Notes: a model not told the origin generated them from the letters alone. 64,000 nt of DNA from Sporosarcina luteola (GCF_023715585.1 NZ_JAMBOK010000001.1:558001-622000), one strand, 5' to 3'; numbered from the stretch's first letter, positions 31,194 to 40,432 are shown. A program made the numbers and translations.

Positions 31194-31385
31194 TTAAACG
31201 CCCATTTTCCGGCTCGATTGTGTTACTTTTTTCGCCTGTTGGCTTTTCATTTTCGGCGTTTGTTGAATTGGATTGCCGGTTGTTTTTGCTGTCTGCGTCT
31301 TGTTTTTCTTTGCCTCCAGCTGTTGTTTGACTGCGTCTTTCAAGCTGATTTTCCCTTTTTCCCCTGATTGTTTGCCCGTTTCCAT
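31194..31385 (-). CDS. Small Lys/Gln-rich protein of unknown function
   Basis: A ~63-residue basic protein (METGKQSGEKGKISLKDAVK...QQTPKMKSQQAKKVTQSSRK) with no membrane segment. The ISLKDAVKQQLEAKK segment looks like a short amphipathic helix; the rest appears disordered. I do not recognise the family. GGGGAGGGAG lies directly before ATG 31394 and about 9 nt before ATG 31385, so the second ATG is the better start. It is probably monocistronic, convergent with the rib operon. Spore-formers have many small basic proteins of this kind, but nothing here ties it to sporulation. Confidence 0.55.
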   Translation of the reverse strand: METGKQSGEKGKISLKDAVKQQLEAKKNKTQTAKTTGNPIQQTPKMKSQQAKKVTQSSRKMGV

Positions 31386-31476
31386 TTTGGTCATCTCCCT
31401 CCCCTATTGTCGGTTAGTAAATTTTAGCACTCCTGATGAATGATTGTCCATATGGAAAAATACGCAGCAGTGTTAG

Positions 31477-32193
31477 TTAATTTGCTGCCTTTCTCCCCTT
31501 CTTGCGTAATAATAGCCAAATGACCGTAAAGATGATGAATGCGACCGCTTCCAGCGACAAAATATACCAGGGGTAAGGCCCCAGGAAATCAAGCAAACTG
31601 CCATTCTGGGGTTTCGCCTGCAAGAACATGTAATTCCCGGCAAAGATCCTGTTTACAACCAGTATAAACGGTACAATCGCATTGATGATCAACATAGTTT
31701 TCATTACACCCTTAAACGTAGGTTCATACCCTTTGACCCATACAAAATATAGTCCCGTTACGATAATTCCCGCATGTGTATAGAAAAAATGGAAAAAGCG
31801 GAAATGAGGAAAACCCATATCAAGAACAGGTGTTGCCATTGCTTGGAGAGCGCCGCCGATGCCCGCGAAAATGACAAAATCGATCAAGTGCCGATTCCCC
31901 GTCACCAACAAAACAATCGAGACGAGTAAAGAGAGGCTGCATAGTTCAAGAGGCAGCGAGTCATCCAACCCCCATCGACCTGTGGAAAGGAGCCATAAAT
32001 GATAGGTGATCTCCATTGCCAATAAAGACAATGCGAAATAACGCTCAGCAATTTTCAATCTTGAAACACTCTCTTGCAATCTCTTTCGATGCCAAAACAG
32101 TAGAGTAACAATGAAAGCAACTGTTACAAGAACCGATAAATGCGCATAGGAAAACAGTATAAACTGATCTTCTGGGATGCTGCCAAAAGCCAT
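31477..32193 (-). CDS. YwaF/TIGR02206-family integral membrane protein
   Basis: A 238-residue protein with about seven hydrophobic segments. It shows the YwaF-type features LPLELCSLSLLVSIVLLVTG, FPHFRFFHFFYTHAGIIVTG and YMFLQAKPQNGSLLDFLGPYPWYI, with conserved His in the fourth to fifth segment. The molecular function of this family is unknown. ATG 32193 is the first start. It is monocistronic, between the small basic protein and the Gln-rich protein genes; no regulatory site was recognised. Confidence 0.8.
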   Translation of the reverse strand: MAFGSIPEDQFILFSYAHLSVLVTVAFIVTLLFWHRKRLQESVSRLKIAERYFALSLLAMEITYHLWLLSTGRWGLDDSLPLELCSLSLLVSIVLLVTGNRHLIDFVIFAGIGGALQAMATPVLDMGFPHFRFFHFFYTHAGIIVTGLYFVWVKGYEPTFKGVMKTMLIINAIVPFILVVNRIFAGNYMFLQAKPQNGSLLDFLGPYPWYILSLEAVAFIIFTVIWLLLRKKGRKAAN

Positions 32194-32327
32194 CTCCCAT
32201 CCTCCATTCCCATAGCATGTTTATCCCAAATTATAGCATTGGTATAGCAATCTCGAAAGAATCGTTTGTTTAATCTTATTGTAATGCACACATACTATGA
32301 CAAATCAGATCGAAAGGGGATAATAGG

Positions 32328-32636
32328 ATGGTCCAACAAAATGCCGAGCAACAATTTCAGATGGAGAAAAAGCAGATCCTTCAGAAGCTGCAAAAAGCGT
32401 CCCAGACAATCCAACAGATGAGTACACTATTCGATTCACAATCCATGCAGCAAGCGCAACAGCAGCTTCAACAAGCCTCCCAGCTTCTGAACCAACTGCA
32501 AGGGCAAGCGGCGACCCAATCGCCTTCCACTGTTCAGCAACAGTTGGAACAGGTCCGTAAACAGATCGATCAGGCCGCCCAAACCTTGCAGTTTATTGAG
32601 ACGTTGAATACTGGCAATAAAAGTTTTAAAAAATAG
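32328..32636 (+). CDS. Gln-rich coiled-coil small protein
   Basis: A 102-residue protein of which about a quarter is glutamine (for example MQQAQQQLQQASQLLNQLQG). It has regular heptad-like spacing suggesting one or two coiled coils, and no signal peptide or cysteine. The family is not recognised; proteins of this composition in Bacillales are often annotated as hypothetical. GAAAGGGGATAATAGG precedes ATG 32328. A strong terminator follows, shared with the opposing xanthine-dehydrogenase-type operon. Confidence 0.65.
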   Translation: MVQQNAEQQFQMEKKQILQKLQKASQTIQQMSTLFDSQSMQQAQQQLQQASQLLNQLQGQAATQSPSTVQQQLEQVRKQIDQAAQTLQFIETLNTGNKSFKK

Positions 32637-32676
32637 AAACGAACCCTTGGCATACTCTATCCAAGGGTTCGTATTT
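32637..32676. terminator. Bidirectional terminator
   Basis: A perfect 12-bp stem, ACGAACCCTTGG with CCAAGGGTTCGT, lies between convergent genes. T-rich flanks occur on both strands. Confidence 0.8.
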
Positions 32677-33188
32677 CATTGCTCCGCAGTATCAATTCCG
32701 TTAGAATCCAACAAGTTATTTGCATTCAAAGCGGATTTAATTGCATCTTTTATTTCCTGATACCCGGTGCATCTGCAAAGGTTCGACTGCAGCCATTCCT
32801 CAATCCGTTCATCTTCCGCATCGGGATGCTCCGTCACCAAGGCATGGCCATTGACAATGAATCCCGGTGTACAGTAACCGCATTGAATCGCCCAGTTGTC
32901 GACAAATGCCTGCCTTACCGGCGAATGTCTCAAGCCCTCTATCGTCGTTATGCCACTGTTCAATGCCTCCATCGTCAATAAGAGGCATGAATGCATCGGC
33001 TTGCCGTCCACTAACACGGTGCATGCTCCGCAATCTCCATTTCCACAAGCTTGCTTTGCACCGGTCAAACCTAGCTGATTGCGTAATGTACATAGCAATG
33101 TATCAGCAGACCGGATCATGATATCCTGTGATGAACCATTGACAAGCAAAGAAACTACGGTATATTTTCCGGTGTTCGATACGATCAT
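32676..33188 (-). CDS. Molybdenum hydroxylase iron-sulfur subunit (xanthine dehydrogenase type)
   Basis: A 170-residue small subunit carrying two [2Fe-2S] clusters. Plant-type cluster ligands lie in ACGNGDCGACTVLVDG with the fourth Cys in HSCLLL; the second cluster is in IQCGYCTPGFIV and NLCRCTGYQEI. It passes electrons from the Mo site to FAD. ATG 33188 overlaps the stop of the FAD-subunit gene (ATGA), and GGAGGG precedes it, so the longer start at 33203 is less likely. The three subunits resemble B. subtilis PucE/PucC/PucD (xanthine dehydrogenase), but the substrate cannot be fixed from sequence. Confidence 0.9.
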   Translation of the reverse strand: MIVSNTGKYTVVSLLVNGSSQDIMIRSADTLLCTLRNQLGLTGAKQACGNGDCGACTVLVDGKPMHSCLLLTMEALNSGITTIEGLRHSPVRQAFVDNWAIQCGYCTPGFIVNGHALVTEHPDAEDERIEEWLQSNLCRCTGYQEIKDAIKSALNANNLLDSNGIDTAEQ

Positions 33189-34015
33189 CGGCTTCCCTCC
33201 CAAACTGCGTTCATTTCAGTTAATAGCTTATTCAGGACAAACTTACGAAAGTCTTTTGAGGCAATGAAATCATCCGTGACATTCGTTGGCAGTTTGGCTA
33301 TCGCCTTATCAATCCTCTGTTGATCCTCAATTGTCTCATCGTTCAAAATCCCTTCAACGACTGCGGAACGGAATGGGTGCTCATGTATACCACTGAAGGC
33401 GATCCTTATACGACCTTCTTTACGTAAAGCAGCTAAGCTGACGATCGGATAACCGACTTTCGATGAGCGGGTCCGCTTCATTGAAACAAAAGGCAGGTCA
33501 AGATTTGAGGCCGCCACTTTTACTTGAGTTAAAAACTGGCCTTCCGCTAATTCTGCGGCAGCTAGATTATCAACAGGCATCGCTTCCGTTCCCGCAGGTC
33601 CATAAACGACAGCTATTGCATCCGTGATCAGGAATGGCAGGATCCCTTCCCGATATCCAAGTTTGCTCATGAGATTGCCGCCAATTGTAATTTTATTTCT
33701 CGATGTATGGTCTGCAATCGTGCGCACAGTTTTGCTCAATAATGGAAAGTGATTGGACTCTACTAATCGATTCAGTGTCACTGCAGCTCCGATGACCAGG
33801 TCATCCCCTTGCATTTCAAGCATCGTGCATTCCGGAATTCCTTTCAGGTCGATAACGGAGTCGAAAGTCATTTTCCCTCCGCGTGCAAACGTGATCACTT
33901 CAGTGCCGCCTGATAGATAAATGACTTTCTTTCCTAACTTCCATTCACTCGAATAGATTTTCAATGCTTCTTCCAAAGTCTCCGGTTTGAAATAATCAAA
34001 ATTAAACGGGATCAT
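33185..34015 (-). CDS. Molybdenum hydroxylase FAD-binding subunit
   Basis: A 276-residue medium subunit of the xanthine dehydrogenase / CO-dehydrogenase family. It begins FNFDYFKPETLEEALKIYSS. The FAD-binding loops are IYLSGGTEVITFARGG and NKITIGGNLMSKLGYREG (family A-G-G-T-x and T-I-G-G-N). C-terminal CO-dehydrogenase-like sequence follows (AFSGIHEHPFRSAVVEGIL). It transfers electrons from the Fe-S subunit to NAD or another acceptor. It overlaps the Mo subunit gene by 14 bases upstream and the Fe-S gene by four downstream, so the three are tightly coupled. Confidence 0.9.
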   Translation of the reverse strand: MIPFNFDYFKPETLEEALKIYSSEWKLGKKVIYLSGGTEVITFARGGKMTFDSVIDLKGIPECTMLEMQGDDLVIGAAVTLNRLVESNHFPLLSKTVRTIADHTSRNKITIGGNLMSKLGYREGILPFLITDAIAVVYGPAGTEAMPVDNLAAAELAEGQFLTQVKVAASNLDLPFVSMKRTRSSKVGYPIVSLAALRKEGRIRIAFSGIHEHPFRSAVVEGILNDETIEDQQRIDKAIAKLPTNVTDDFIASKDFRKFVLNKLLTEMNAVWEGSR

Positions 34016-36353
34016 AGGCTGCTCTCCTCGTACGCCATATAAGTTCGGGTGTCAGTGGCAGTTGAGTCAGTTCGACATTTGTCGCGAGTGACAGGCCGTT
34101 AGCCAAAGCTGCAGCAGCACCAATCACTCCGTACTCGCCGATCCCCCTGGCGCCAAATGGTCCATCCTCCGCCGGAGTCTCTACGAATTCAACGATATAC
34201 TCGTCAGGCTGTTCTCCAAACCGCATTAACTGATACGTCCGTAAGTCTGGATTTTGGATCACGCCCTGCTCATTAAATTCGAACGATTCCCCGCGAGCGA
34301 TGCTGAGGCCTAGGAAAATGCCCCCTCTCATTTGTTGTGCGGCTGTCATTGGATTGATGATTGTGCCGCCATCCAGCACCGTTACCGCCTTCACGATCTT
34401 ATAATGATAATTGCTTTCATCCCATTCGATTTCAACCGCTTGCGCGCCGACCGACCACCATGGACCTGGGTCCCCGAAGCCTGTCTCCTTATCCATCGGG
34501 GTCAAATGCCGTTGCACATGAACGCCAATTCCGATAACTTGTCCCCCTACCGTATGGCCGTTCGGATACTTGTACCCGAGTGCAACGGTTTCGATGTTGA
34601 TCCCGATATCGGGTTTCGCCTTTATATAAACCCTGCCATTACCGACGTCCAAGTCTTCTTCAGAACATTGCAAAGCGACAGCACCGATTCTCTTCAATTG
34701 CCTGATGGCGTCATCAGCAGCCGCCAATACGGCATTTCCCGCTAAAAATGTCGTGCTGCTTGCGACCGTCCGCCATTGGTGCGGCGTGTATTGTGTATTC
34801 ACTTCCATTGTGACGTGAATATCAGAAACATTCATTTTCAATCGTTCAGCGGCAATTTGCGCCAAAATGGTTTTCGTCCCTTGCCCGAGCTCGACAGCTG
34901 CGGAAGTCAATGTTACTGTTCCGTCCGCTTCAAACTTTAAAATAGCCCCCGCCTGCGCATTCGTGGATGTCGTCGACGTTTTCCAGAACAATGCAACCCC
35001 TTTGGCACGGACCAAGCCATTTTCCGATACAATCGGCTGCTTCCCATCCCAACCAATCAATTCCTTTGCCCTTGTCATGCACTTCGCTGCGTCTCCGATA
35101 TTGTTTGGTGTCAGTATGGACTGAGTTGGTGTCGTCTGGCCCGGCTTAATGACGTTGAGCAATCGAAATTCAATTGGATCCATCTGCAGTTTATCCGCAA
35201 ACTGATCAATTGTCCGCTCTATGGCGAATGTCAGTTCGGGGTGGCCGTATCCTCTGAACGATGTGGCGTATGGATGATTCGTATACATACAGTACGAGTC
35301 GCACCATACATTCGGAATGTGATAAGGGCCAGTGCAATCGAGTGCGGCTGCCCGCGTAATCCCTGCAGCCTGGTCTGAATATGCACCGGCTTCAATTAAG
35401 AACGTATACTGTCCTGCAATGAGCTTCCCTTCTTCGTTTACACCAAGTTTGACAGTCGCGTTGAAACCAATATGGCATGGGGCCGTCATCATATCTTCTT
35501 CCCGTTCAAATTGCAGCTTGACTAATTTTCCGCCAACCGCATTAGATGCCAAGTATGCAAGAGGTTCGAGCTGGACTGCACCCTTTCCTCCGAAAGCTCC
35601 ACCTAACATTGGGATGTGGACGATGACTTTGCCGACATCCAAATTAAAAAACTGGTTGAATATTTTTTTGATCGTAAACGGAGATTGGCTCGTGGAATGG
35701 ACAATTACCCGTCCGTCCGAGTTAATTTCAACTGTTGCTGTCCGTGTCTCCATTGCCGCGTGGTCTGATAAATTGAAGGAGTATGTAGCGGAAATTGTAT
35801 CTTTGCACACTGCCCACGCTTTCCCGAATTCCCCTTTTCTAATCTTGACATGGCTTGCAATATTCGTTCCGGGGACAGGATACACATTATCGATGAGTTT
35901 TGTATACTGTCCTGATTGTTCGTGGATCAATGGGGCATCCTTCTGAAATGCCTGTTCGACCGAATTGACGATTGGGAGAGGCTCGTATTCGGCAACTATT
36001 TTTCCGGCCGCCTGCTTTGCCTGGTAAGGGTGATCTGCGACGATGACAGCAATGGGTTCTCCGTAATAGCGGACTTTGTCGAAGGCGATCGGCGGTCGAT
36101 CGGCGAGTATAGGTCCTATCGGAAATGGGAAGGTCTTACCCGTTACGATTGCGCGCACGCCCTGCACTTTCCAAGCCTCGCTCGTATCAATCGATTTAAT
36201 GCGGGCATGTGCTTCTGTGCTTGTCGCTACTTTGGCATGCAGCATTCCTTGGAAAGACTTATCCCCTAGGTACTTGACATTTCCGGTGGATTTTTCTACA
36301 GCATCTATACGTTGTTCCGCAAACCCTACAGTCGTTCGACTTCCATAATGCAA
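34002..36353 (-). CDS. Molybdenum hydroxylase large (Mo-pterin) subunit
   Basis: A 783-residue catalytic subunit that hydroxylates a carbon next to nitrogen using Moco. The N-terminal domain has GNVKYLGDKSFQGMLHAKV. The Mo-binding part has MLGGAFGGKGAVQLEPLAYL, TSFRGYGHPELTFAIERTID and VELGQGTKTILAQIAAERL. GARGIGEYGVIGAAAALANG carries the catalytic Glu of the G-x-G-E motif. The start is TTG 36353 after GGGAGGAAG. The neighbouring XdhC and MocA genes indicate a sulfurated Moco, possibly the cytidylated form. Xanthine is the likely but unproven substrate. The gene diverges from xdhC across about 147 bases. Confidence 0.9.
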   Translation of the reverse strand: MHYGSRTTVGFAEQRIDAVEKSTGNVKYLGDKSFQGMLHAKVATSTEAHARIKSIDTSEAWKVQGVRAIVTGKTFPFPIGPILADRPPIAFDKVRYYGEPIAVIVADHPYQAKQAAGKIVAEYEPLPIVNSVEQAFQKDAPLIHEQSGQYTKLIDNVYPVPGTNIASHVKIRKGEFGKAWAVCKDTISATYSFNLSDHAAMETRTATVEINSDGRVIVHSTSQSPFTIKKIFNQFFNLDVGKVIVHIPMLGGAFGGKGAVQLEPLAYLASNAVGGKLVKLQFEREEDMMTAPCHIGFNATVKLGVNEEGKLIAGQYTFLIEAGAYSDQAAGITRAAALDCTGPYHIPNVWCDSYCMYTNHPYATSFRGYGHPELTFAIERTIDQFADKLQMDPIEFRLLNVIKPGQTTPTQSILTPNNIGDAAKCMTRAKELIGWDGKQPIVSENGLVRAKGVALFWKTSTTSTNAQAGAILKFEADGTVTLTSAAVELGQGTKTILAQIAAERLKMNVSDIHVTMEVNTQYTPHQWRTVASSTTFLAGNAVLAAADDAIRQLKRIGAVALQCSEEDLDVGNGRVYIKAKPDIGINIETVALGYKYPNGHTVGGQVIGIGVHVQRHLTPMDKETGFGDPGPWWSVGAQAVEIEWDESNYHYKIVKAVTVLDGGTIINPMTAAQQMRGGIFLGLSIARGESFEFNEQGVIQNPDLRTYQLMRFGEQPDEYIVEFVETPAEDGPFGARGIGEYGVIGAAAALANGLSLATNVELTQLPLTPELIWRTRRAAYDPV

Positions 36354-36503
36354 GATCTCTTCCTCCCTTACATAATTAAACCTATTTAGTAAAACTAGTA
36401 ATAGGGTAGCCAGTTCAACCGACTTTTATAAGGACCGATCGAATAAATAGACGGCGAGTTGATGAGACTATTTGTATTGGGTGAAAATTCGAGGTGATGA
36501 ATG

Positions 36504-37514
36504 ATGGGGTCAATACCACAGTTAGTTGAAAAGCTCATTGAATCTGGTCAGGCGGCGGTACTAGCGAAGGTCATACACGTAGAGGGGTCTGCCTACCGAA
36601 AGGAAGGTGCATGGATGTTCTTTCTTGAGGATGGCAGTAGAATAGGAATGCTTAGCGGTGGATGTCTTGAAAACGATCTGCAAAGCCGCACTAAAGAGAT
36701 GTTCCGTACTGGAAGTGTAAAGATCTGCGAATTTGATTTGCGTGCGGAGGATGATCTCGGCTGGGGCCGTGGTGCAGGATGCAACGGTGTCGTAACTGTT
36801 ATGCTCCGAGATGTCGATGCTATTTTCAATGAATCGCTTGGGTTTCTATCTGAACAACTGAAACAAGGGCGTCCCGTACAGTTTGTGCAGTCTCTGGAAA
36901 ATGAGTATGGTTTCTGCTTCGCTTCTAGTTCGGAGAAGCGCGGAACATTAACGAAATTCTTCTCAATTGCAGAAATGCATCCTTTTCAGCATTCGGCTGG
37001 CCGTAAATGGATTAAAGACGAATTCTTTTATCATCAATGGATTTGGCCTGCGCCATCCTTGTATCTATTCGGCGCAGGTGCAGACGCACGCCCATTCGCT
37101 GCTTTAGCAACATCTGTCGGATACTCCGTGAATGTATGCGATTGGAGAGAGTCGAATTGCACGCAAGAGCATTTTCCGACCGCGGTTTCATTTAACATCG
37201 GTCCAATTCATGAATTACTGAACCGAATAACTTTTACGGAACTTGATTCGGTTGTCATCATGACGCATGATTTCCAGGCAGATCAGCAAATCCTGCAAAC
37301 ACTGCAAAATCAAAAGCTGCTATACGCCGGTTTATTAGGCTCGAAAAAAAGGACTGAACGTTTGCTAGACCATCCCATTCCCGAATGGCTTCATTCCCCT
37401 ATCGGCCTATCGATCGGAGCAGACGGTCCTGAAGAAATCGCAGTGAGCATTATTGCCGAAATGATTGCAGTCAGGAAAAGGAGAACTATATGCACATCAT
37501 TGGCATCTATCTAG
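36504..37514 (+). CDS. XdhC-family Moco-maturation protein (PucA-like)
   Basis: A ~336-residue XdhC/CoxI family protein. The N-terminal XdhC_CoxI domain has HVEGSAYRKEGAWMFFLEDG, LSGGCLENDLQ and WGRGAGCNGVVTVMLRD. The C-terminal Rossmann XdhC_C domain has LYLFGAGADARPFAALATSVGY, VIMTHDFQADQQILQ, YAGLLGSKKRTERLL and IGADGPEEIAVSIIAEMIA. Such proteins bind Moco, promote its sulfuration and insert it into xanthine-dehydrogenase-type enzymes. GAGGTG favours ATG 36504 over the adjacent ATG 36501. It overlaps the next gene by 25 bases and is divergent from the enzyme subunit genes it serves. Confidence 0.9.
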   Translation: MGSIPQLVEKLIESGQAAVLAKVIHVEGSAYRKEGAWMFFLEDGSRIGMLSGGCLENDLQSRTKEMFRTGSVKICEFDLRAEDDLGWGRGAGCNGVVTVMLRDVDAIFNESLGFLSEQLKQGRPVQFVQSLENEYGFCFASSSEKRGTLTKFFSIAEMHPFQHSAGRKWIKDEFFYHQWIWPAPSLYLFGAGADARPFAALATSVGYSVNVCDWRESNCTQEHFPTAVSFNIGPIHELLNRITFTELDSVVIMTHDFQADQQILQTLQNQKLLYAGLLGSKKRTERLLDHPIPEWLHSPIGLSIGADGPEEIAVSIIAEMIAVRKRRTICTSLASI

Positions 37515-38098
37515 CAGCAGGAAACAGTCGGAGGATGGGGAGGAATAAATTGGCGCTCGCTGTTGGCAAGATGACGTTAGGCAGCCTAGCACTCGACACG
37601 GCAGTTCAATCTGCACTTGACAGGATCTTCATCATTTCGAATGAAAGAGATGATTTGGCATGGCTGCCAGCACGATTGAAAATGCATGAAAAGTGCAAAA
37701 TGGTCAAATGCAGGGATGCAGGTGAAGGCCAGTCGGCTTCAATTCGCTGCGGCATTGAATATGCAATCGAAGCCGGAGCGTCTGCAATTGTCATCCTATT
37801 GGCCGATCAGCCTTTCATAACAAGTCGGATGATCGATGAAATGGTGGCATGTTGGAAGCTGCATCCTACCAGTAAATATATTTCCACTACACATGATGGA
37901 ACAATGAAACCGCCGATCCTCATTACCAAGGAGCTCTTTCCGAATCTATTGAAGATACGTGGCGATCAAGGCGCTAGAAAGGTTTTACGCGGAGAATTTC
38001 TCGAACATGGGAAGCAATTGCCTTGCACAGATGCGAGACTCGTATTCGATGTGGATGACGCTGATGATTATTCAAATTTACTTTCTAAAATGGAATAG
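37490..38098 (+). CDS. MocA/PucB-like molybdenum-cofactor nucleotidyltransferase
   Basis: A 202-residue NTP-transferase-fold protein. It starts GIYLAAGNSRRMGRNKLALA, the L-A-A-G-x-S-x-R-M-G-x-x-K loop that binds CTP/GTP. GEGQSASIRCGIEYA and ILLADQPFITSRMIDEMV complete the MocA-like signature, and GDQGARKVL lies toward the C terminus. Such enzymes add CMP (MocA) or GMP (MobA) to molybdopterin; the absence of a MobB partner and the XDH context favour MocA. The start codon lies inside the xdhC end, so translation is coupled. Confidence 0.88.
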   Translation: MHIIGIYLAAGNSRRMGRNKLALAVGKMTLGSLALDTAVQSALDRIFIISNERDDLAWLPARLKMHEKCKMVKCRDAGEGQSASIRCGIEYAIEAGASAIVILLADQPFITSRMIDEMVACWKLHPTSKYISTTHDGTMKPPILITKELFPNLLKIRGDQGARKVLRGEFLEHGKQLPCTDARLVFDVDDADDYSNLLSKME

Positions 38099-38103
38099 AG
38101 AAA

Positions 38104-38140
38104 AATGCCCTGTGCTTCTAAAAAGAGTCACGGGGCATTC
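38104..38140 (-). terminator. Terminator after modC
   Basis: On the minus strand GAATGCCCCGTG pairs with CACAGGGCATT, followed by TTTTTC. The gene on the plus strand may also use it weakly. Confidence 0.75.
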
Positions 38141-38149
38141 TAATGGCAT

Positions 38150-38794
38150 CTATTTTTCTCTTTCATCCACGATTTGTCCATGATCGAGAAATAAAATACG
38201 ATCCCCTAATTTCTCGGCTTCTTCCCTATCATGCGTTACGATAATGAATGGAATCTTCCACATTTCATGCAGGCGGATCAGCTCATTCTGGCAATCGATA
38301 CGGGTTTGTTTATCCAATGCGGATAAAGGCTCATCCAATAACAGGATGGATGGCTCCGATGCCAATGCTCGCGCTAGAGCCACTCGTTGTTTTTCTCCGC
38401 CGGATATTTGGTGAGGGTATTTCATTGAAAGTTGATGGATGCCCAACACTTGCTGGAGTTGATCAATGACAAAAGATCGGTTCCCGTCCTTCCCTTTAAT
38501 CCCGTACTGGATGTTCTGCTCAACCGTCATATGCGGGAACAATGCATAATCTTGAAATAACATGCCTACATTCCTTGCCTGGACTGACATGGAATCTTTT
38601 CTACCGCTGAAAAACGACTTATCCCCTAATTTGATCGATCCTTCGTCCGGCATTGCCAAACCCGCAATCGTATGTAAAATCGTCGTTTTTCCGGAACCGG
38701 ATGGCCCGAACAGGACGAGGATTTCATCTCCCATACTGAAATCGACTTCGAGATCATAATGGGATAACCGTTTTTTAATATCCACTTCCAACAT
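38150..38794 (-). CDS. modC: Molybdate ABC transporter ATP-binding protein
   Basis: A 214-residue ABC ATPase that powers molybdate import. Walker A is GPSGSGKTTILH, the Q-loop region GMLFQDYALFPHMTVEQN, the signature ISGGEKQRVALARALA, Walker B SILLLDEPLSALD, and the H-loop IIVTHDREEAEKLGDRI. It lacks the C-terminal TOBE/MOP regulatory domain of E. coli ModC, so feedback by molybdate must occur elsewhere, perhaps through the divergent YvgK-like regulator. ATG 38794 after GTAGGTGAT is preferred over earlier in-frame starts inside modB. It is the last gene of modABC. Confidence 0.92.
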   Translation of the reverse strand: MLEVDIKKRLSHYDLEVDFSMGDEILVLFGPSGSGKTTILHTIAGLAMPDEGSIKLGDKSFFSGRKDSMSVQARNVGMLFQDYALFPHMTVEQNIQYGIKGKDGNRSFVIDQLQQVLGIHQLSMKYPHQISGGEKQRVALARALASEPSILLLDEPLSALDKQTRIDCQNELIRLHEMWKIPFIIVTHDREEAEKLGDRILFLDHGQIVDEREK

Positions 38795-38798
38795 CGTA

Positions 38799-39485
38799 TC
38801 ACCTACTCCGGTTTTCATTTGTATAGCGCTGCATGTTTCGTCGGCTCCACCAATTGAGCCACAAAATAGTGCTGAAGCCCAATGCGACAATGATGACTAC
38901 CCAGAATGCTGCTTTCTCCATCTGTCCCGATTCAACAGCGAAATAGATTGACATCGGAATCGTATCGGTCTTACCAGGGATATAGCCTGCAAGCATGAGG
39001 GTGGCGCCGAATTCTCCAAGCCCTCTTGCAAATGACAGAACGAGACCGGCAAGCAGGCCAGGCCAGGCAAGCGGGAAACTGATGGTCCTGAATACACGCC
39101 ATTCAGAAGCCCCCAATGTTCGGGCGGCATTTTCAAGACGGTCGTCCAGGCTGTTGAATGCCGCTGCCGCACTTTGGTACATCAACGGGAAAGAAACGAC
39201 GATGGAAGCGATGACAGCGCCAAGCCACGTGAACACGATCTGGACATCAAACCAATCGATCAGCCACTTCCCGATCCAACCATGCTTTCCGAATAAAAGA
39301 AGCAAAGCGAAGCCGACTACAGTAGGCGGCAAGACTAGGGGCAACATGAAGATGGCCTCGATCATCGACTTGCCGAAAAATTGTTTTCTTGCCAAAACGC
39401 GTGCAAAAAAGACACCGGAAATGAATACGACCGTTGTGGAAATGGCCGCCACTTTTAGTGAAAGCAATAGAGGTGAATAATCCAT
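38799..39485 (-). CDS. modB: Molybdate ABC transporter permease
   Basis: A 228-residue membrane permease with five to six hydrophobic segments. It has the ModB-type sequence PLVLPPTVVGFALLLLFGKHG and the EAA loop ENAARTLGASEWRVFRTISFPLAWPGLLAGLVLSFARGLGEFGATLM, which docks onto ModC (residue stretches read in two parts: LGASEWRVF and ARGLGEFGATLM). It starts MDYSPLLLSLKVAAISTT. It lies between modA and modC with short spacing, in one operon. Confidence 0.93.
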   Translation of the reverse strand: MDYSPLLLSLKVAAISTTVVFISGVFFARVLARKQFFGKSMIEAIFMLPLVLPPTVVGFALLLLFGKHGWIGKWLIDWFDVQIVFTWLGAVIASIVVSFPLMYQSAAAAFNSLDDRLENAARTLGASEWRVFRTISFPLAWPGLLAGLVLSFARGLGEFGATLMLAGYIPGKTDTIPMSIYFAVESGQMEKAAFWVVIIVALGFSTILWLNWWSRRNMQRYTNENRSR

Positions 39486-39541
39486 GCCTGTCGCCCCCTC
39501 CTCTTCTAGTTATTCAAAGTCCTATTTATGTAAAGCCCTTC

Positions 39542-40315
39542 TTACTTAAAGCCATATTTCTGAAGAACCGCTCTTCCTTTTTTCCCTGATAGGAGATCGA
39601 GGAAATCCTGAGCCTCGGTTGGATGAACAGAATCGCTCATAACTGATCCCGGATAGACGATGTTTGTATGCCAAGAGGGGTCGGCTTCTGCCACGACAAT
39701 CACTTTGTCTGAGGTCTTCGCATCACTTGCATATACAATGCCATAATCTGCATTCCCCATTTCGACATGCGTCAACACTTGTCTTACATCCGACCCCAAG
39801 ACCAGCTTGTCTCGCAGAGGGGCCCATAATTGCAGATGCTTCAGAACTTCCTTTCCATATCTTCCTGCTGGGACAGTATCCGGCTCCCCCATCGAAATAT
39901 GATCGAATCTGGCAGTACCGAGCTGTTCGAATGATGAAACGGGATTATTTACGACTTTGTTCGTAATTAACACGAGTGAGTTTTCAGTGAATTCCACCAT
40001 TGTCGTTTCATTGACAAGCCCATGCTCCTTCAGCCTCTCCATGTCTTCCATGCTTGCTGAGAGAAAAATATCTGCTGTTGCGCCTTGCTCAATCTGCGTC
40101 GCAAGCTTCCGGGAACTCCCGAAATTCAAAGTGACGGAAACATCATCATGCTCGTCTTCAAAGATAATTTTCAATTCATTCAATGCATCTGTCAAACTGG
40201 CGGCTGCTGAAATCGCAACCTCCTTTTTCTCCATATCCTCCTCTCCTATTTTGGCACAGCCAGACATAGTGGCAACAATGGCGATTACTAGCAGAGACTT
40301 AATGAACTTTATCAA
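39542..40315 (-). CDS. modA: Molybdate-binding lipoprotein
   Basis: A 257-residue solute-binding lipoprotein. Signal peptide FIKSLLVIAIVATMSGC ends in the lipobox M-S-G-C, so the mature protein is lipid-anchored outside the membrane. Molybdate-site segments are AISAAASLTDALNELK, NFGSSRKLATQIEQGATADIF and GNADYGIVYASDAKTS, typical of ModA. It heads the modABC operon and diverges from a YvgK-like regulator, with an AT-rich region containing an inverted repeat between them. The supply of molybdate fits the Mo-enzyme genes immediately downstream on the map. Confidence 0.93.
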   Translation of the reverse strand: MIKFIKSLLVIAIVATMSGCAKIGEEDMEKKEVAISAAASLTDALNELKIIFEDEHDDVSVTLNFGSSRKLATQIEQGATADIFLSASMEDMERLKEHGLVNETTMVEFTENSLVLITNKVVNNPVSSFEQLGTARFDHISMGEPDTVPAGRYGKEVLKHLQLWAPLRDKLVLGSDVRQVLTHVEMGNADYGIVYASDAKTSDKVIVVAEADPSWHTNIVYPGSVMSDSVHPTEAQDFLDLLSGKKGRAVLQKYGFK

Positions 40316-40366
40316 CTTACTCCTCCTTCATTTCTGTTATTACTATCTATATTCATATATAACATA

Positions 40367-40432
40367 ATATAACTAGATGTATCTTCTTGTAATTAATTAT
40401 ACCTTCTTATTATTTATTATAGCTAGTTATAT
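40367..40432. promoter_or_regulatory. Inverted-repeat operator candidate between modA and the YvgK-like gene
   Basis: ATATAACTAG at 40367-40376 is repeated exactly in reverse complement at 40423-40432 (CTAGTTATAT), 56 bases apart from start to start, inside a very AT-rich divergent promoter region. The spacing is near five helical turns. It is a candidate binding site for the adjacent regulator (inference). Confidence 0.55.

Noticed and set aside
35332..35946. Long plus-strand open frame (204 codons) opposite the Mo-subunit gene
   Set aside because: It lies wholly inside a well-supported enzyme gene on the other strand, has no ribosome site and shows no recognisable protein pattern.
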